From Pseudomonadota bacterium (lineage in GTDB: Bacteria; Pseudomonadota; Alphaproteobacteria; Rhizobiales; Segnochrobactraceae): a DNA stretch of 7,170 nt. This document shows, one piece after another, positions 6,050 to 7,170 of the stretch (the first letter of the stretch is position 1; every line of letters begins with the position of its first letter). A program made the translations under genes and the position numbers. Below the pieces are notes generated by a model. The model saw nothing but the letters and a program-made list of their open reading frames with translations. It did no database searches and had not been told where the DNA came from. The DNA lies in NCBI GenBank assembly GCA_023442215.1, contig JAEZMP010000197.1, positions 1-7,170 on the forward strand, given 5' to 3'.

Positions 6050-6097
6050 TTCCCGGCGCCGCGGGAGCAAGCTGCCACGGAACGGCGCCGCCGGGAA
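6050..6097. repeat. Imperfect inverted repeat in the bamE/CBP3 gap
   Basis: TTCCCGGCGCCG (6050-6061) faces CGGCGCCGCCGGGAA (6083-6097), its inverted copy with three extra bases, around a 21-base loop. It could form a long hairpin in either transcript. Its role is unknown and there is no flanking T run. Confidence 0.4.
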
Positions 6098-6246
6098 TGC
6101 ACCGGTTGGAAATGTCGTCCGCAGGGAAGGAGCCGTCCCGAGCGCGCCCGGCAATCGCCGGAACCATCCCGTGCCTGCCGCTCCGGGATGTCGGGTCGGA
6201 AGGCGCGATCCTGCCGGGAAGTGCGAAGCGTGCCCCGCCCGGCGTT

Positions 6247-6275
6247 CGCGAATCCGCGTTTCGTCCGCGAATCCG
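6247..6275 (+). repeat. Two direct copies of CGCGAATCCG
   Basis: Identical 10-base copies lie at 6247-6256 and 6266-6275, 19 bases apart start to start, about 58 bases before the CBP3-type start. The first overlaps the palindrome TTCGCGAA (6245-6252) and the second overlaps ATCCGGAT (6271-6278). The position fits an activator or operator site, but no regulator can be named. Confidence 0.45.
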
Positions 6276-6332
6276 GATTATTGCCACCTCCAGCGGCTGG
6301 CCGACGAAGCCGCCTATCCCCACATTTCACCC

Positions 6333-6893
6333 ATGATCTTTCGATTGTTCAAACGCCGCGACCGACAACCCTATGCCCTCTATTCGGCGATCGTGGCGCA
6401 GGCGCGGCAGCCCGCGTTCTATGCCGCCTTCGGCGTGCCGGACAGCCTGGACGGCCGCTTCGACATGATCGTGCTCCACGCGGTGCTGGTGTTCCGCCGG
6501 CTGCGCGGGTGCGAGGGTGAAGCCGCGGCGAGAACCCAGAGCCTGTTCGACCTGTTCATGAGCGACATGGATCGCTCGCTGCGGGAGATGGGCGTCGGCG
6601 ACCTCACCGTGCCGAAGCGCATCAAGAAGATGGCGGAGGCGTTCTACGGCCGGCTCGACGCCTATGTCGGGGCGATCGATTCCGGCGCGCTGCCCGAACT
6701 GCAGGAAGCGATCCGGCGCAACGTGTTTCCGGACGGAACCGTGTCGCAGTCCGCGCTGACAGCCGCCCACGGCCTCGCCTGCTACACGCTCGATGCCGCC
6801 GCCTCGCTCGACACGCAGGACACGGAGACTATTCTGGACGGCACGATCCGCTTTCCCGATCCCGCCGATTTCCGCACCGGAGCCCGGGCATGA
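6333..6893 (+). CDS. Ubiquinol-cytochrome c chaperone family protein (CBP3-like)
   Basis: The family is related to mitochondrial CBP3, an assembly factor for cytochrome b of the bc1 complex; the bacterial member is presumed to help build the respiratory bc1 complex at the inner membrane. The 186-residue product starts MIFRLFKRR, typical of these proteins. The core includes YAAFGVPDSLDGRFDMIVLHAVLVFRR (30-56), FDLFMSDMDRSLREMGVGD (72-90) and VPKRIKKMAEAFYGRLDAY (93-111). The rest is helical, with no signal peptide or membrane segment. The ATG at 6333 is chosen from the family N-terminus; I see no good ribosome-binding site, so initiation may be weak or leaderless. Its stop overlaps the next start in ATGA, so it is almost certainly co-translated with the DUF177 gene. 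The specific bacterial role is inferred from the family, not shown here. Confidence 0.93.
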   Translation: MIFRLFKRRDRQPYALYSAIVAQARQPAFYAAFGVPDSLDGRFDMIVLHAVLVFRRLRGCEGEAAARTQSLFDLFMSDMDRSLREMGVGDLTVPKRIKKMAEAFYGRLDAYVGAIDSGALPELQEAIRRNVFPDGTVSQSALTAAHGLACYTLDAAASLDTQDTETILDGTIRFPDPADFRTGARA

Positions 6894-7170
6894 CTTCTTC
6901 TTCCGACGCGCTGCCTTTCTCCCGGCCTGTTCAGGTCCGCGAGATCGGCTACGCCCCGACCCGACTCAAGATCGAGGCCGAGCCGACTGAGCGGGCCGCG
7001 CTCGCGCGGCTGCTCGGCGTGCCCTCGGTCGACCGCCTCAAGGCCGCGTTCGAGCTGCGCGGCCGCCACGGCGGCCGCATCGCGGTGCACGGCACGCTCG
7101 AGGCCCATGTGGTTCAGGCCTGCATCCTGACCCTCGCGCCCGTGCCCGTGGACGTGAGCGAGGAGATCGA
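6890..7170 (+). CDS. DUF177 / YceD family protein (partial, C-terminus missing)
   Basis: Ninety-three full codons are visible, open to the window edge. The start ATG overlaps the stop of the preceding gene (ATGA, 6890-6893), a sign of coupled translation. The conserved YceD pattern appears near the end: GRIAVHGTLEAHVVQACILTLAPVPV, matching the family's V-x-Q-x-C-x-x-x-L-x-P-V core, with the cysteine at about residue 77. The N-terminus (FSRPVQVREI) resembles alphaproteobacterial members. In many bacteria yceD lies next to rpmF or plsX and is linked to 23S rRNA processing or fatty-acid gene clusters; in Hyphomicrobiales plsX and fabH usually follow, which I would expect just beyond 7170. The protein's exact function is not settled. 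Confidence 0.9.
   Translation, partial: MTSSSDALPFSRPVQVREIGYAPTRLKIEAEPTERAALARLLGVPSVDRLKAAFELRGRHGGRIAVHGTLEAHVVQACILTLAPVPVDVSEEI

Larger units (their letters stand above)
5873..6332. other. Divergent bamE/CBP3 intergenic region (460 bases)
   Basis: Open frames cross this stretch on both strands, but none shows recognisable protein sequence; they are rich in R, G, A and P, as expected from composition. It holds an imperfect inverted repeat (6050-6097), a small hairpin (6148-6161) and two direct copies of CGCGAATCCG (6247-6275). It should contain the promoters of bamE (leftward) and the CBP3-type gene (rightward), but I could not assign clear boxes. Confidence 0.55.

Noticed and set aside
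5697..6332. Long N-terminal extension of the CBP3-type gene, in frame from 5697
   Set aside because: It would overlap bamE antisense and has no family resemblance; the conserved protein begins MIFRLFKRR at 6333.
6327..6770. Minus-strand frame opposite the CBP3-type gene
   Set aside because: Antisense to a recognised gene, with histidine- and arginine-rich composition and no domain.

Overview
The window is GC-rich chromosomal DNA and most likely comes from an alphaproteobacterium of the order Hyphomicrobiales (Rhizobiales). This rests on gene content and order. A glyA-nrdR-ribD cluster lies near a K+-insensitive membrane pyrophosphatase (hppA). These are followed by bamE, a ubiquinol-cytochrome c chaperone (CBP3 family) and a DUF177/YceD gene, an arrangement I recall as common in that order. 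I see no insertion sequence, phage gene, CRISPR array, tRNA or rRNA.

Layout. Positions 1-2592 hold three minus-strand genes transcribed glyA -> nrdR -> ribD, with ribD cut by the left edge. glyA and nrdR are 10 bases apart and look co-transcribed. A 236-base gap with several hairpins separates nrdR from ribD. Positions 2593-3083 are a divergent control region between glyA and hppA, with a candidate promoter for each, hairpins in the glyA leader and four tandem 11-base repeats. hppA (3084-5204, plus) converges on bamE (5315-5872, minus), and a strong hairpin lies between them. Positions 5873-6332 are a second divergent, apparently non-coding gap. The CBP3-type gene (6333-6893, plus) follows and overlaps DUF177 by four bases; DUF177 runs off the right edge.

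Function. These are housekeeping genes: serine/glycine and one-carbon metabolism (glyA), control of ribonucleotide reductase (nrdR), riboflavin synthesis (ribD), proton pumping from pyrophosphate (hppA), outer-membrane protein assembly (bamE), cytochrome bc1 assembly (CBP3) and a YceD-family protein linked to ribosome or fatty-acid gene clusters. I found no convincing new multi-gene system. The points most worth a second look are non-coding: the glyA leader, the 11-base repeats, the nrdR-ribD gap, and a bamE start that the ribosome-binding site places further upstream than expected.
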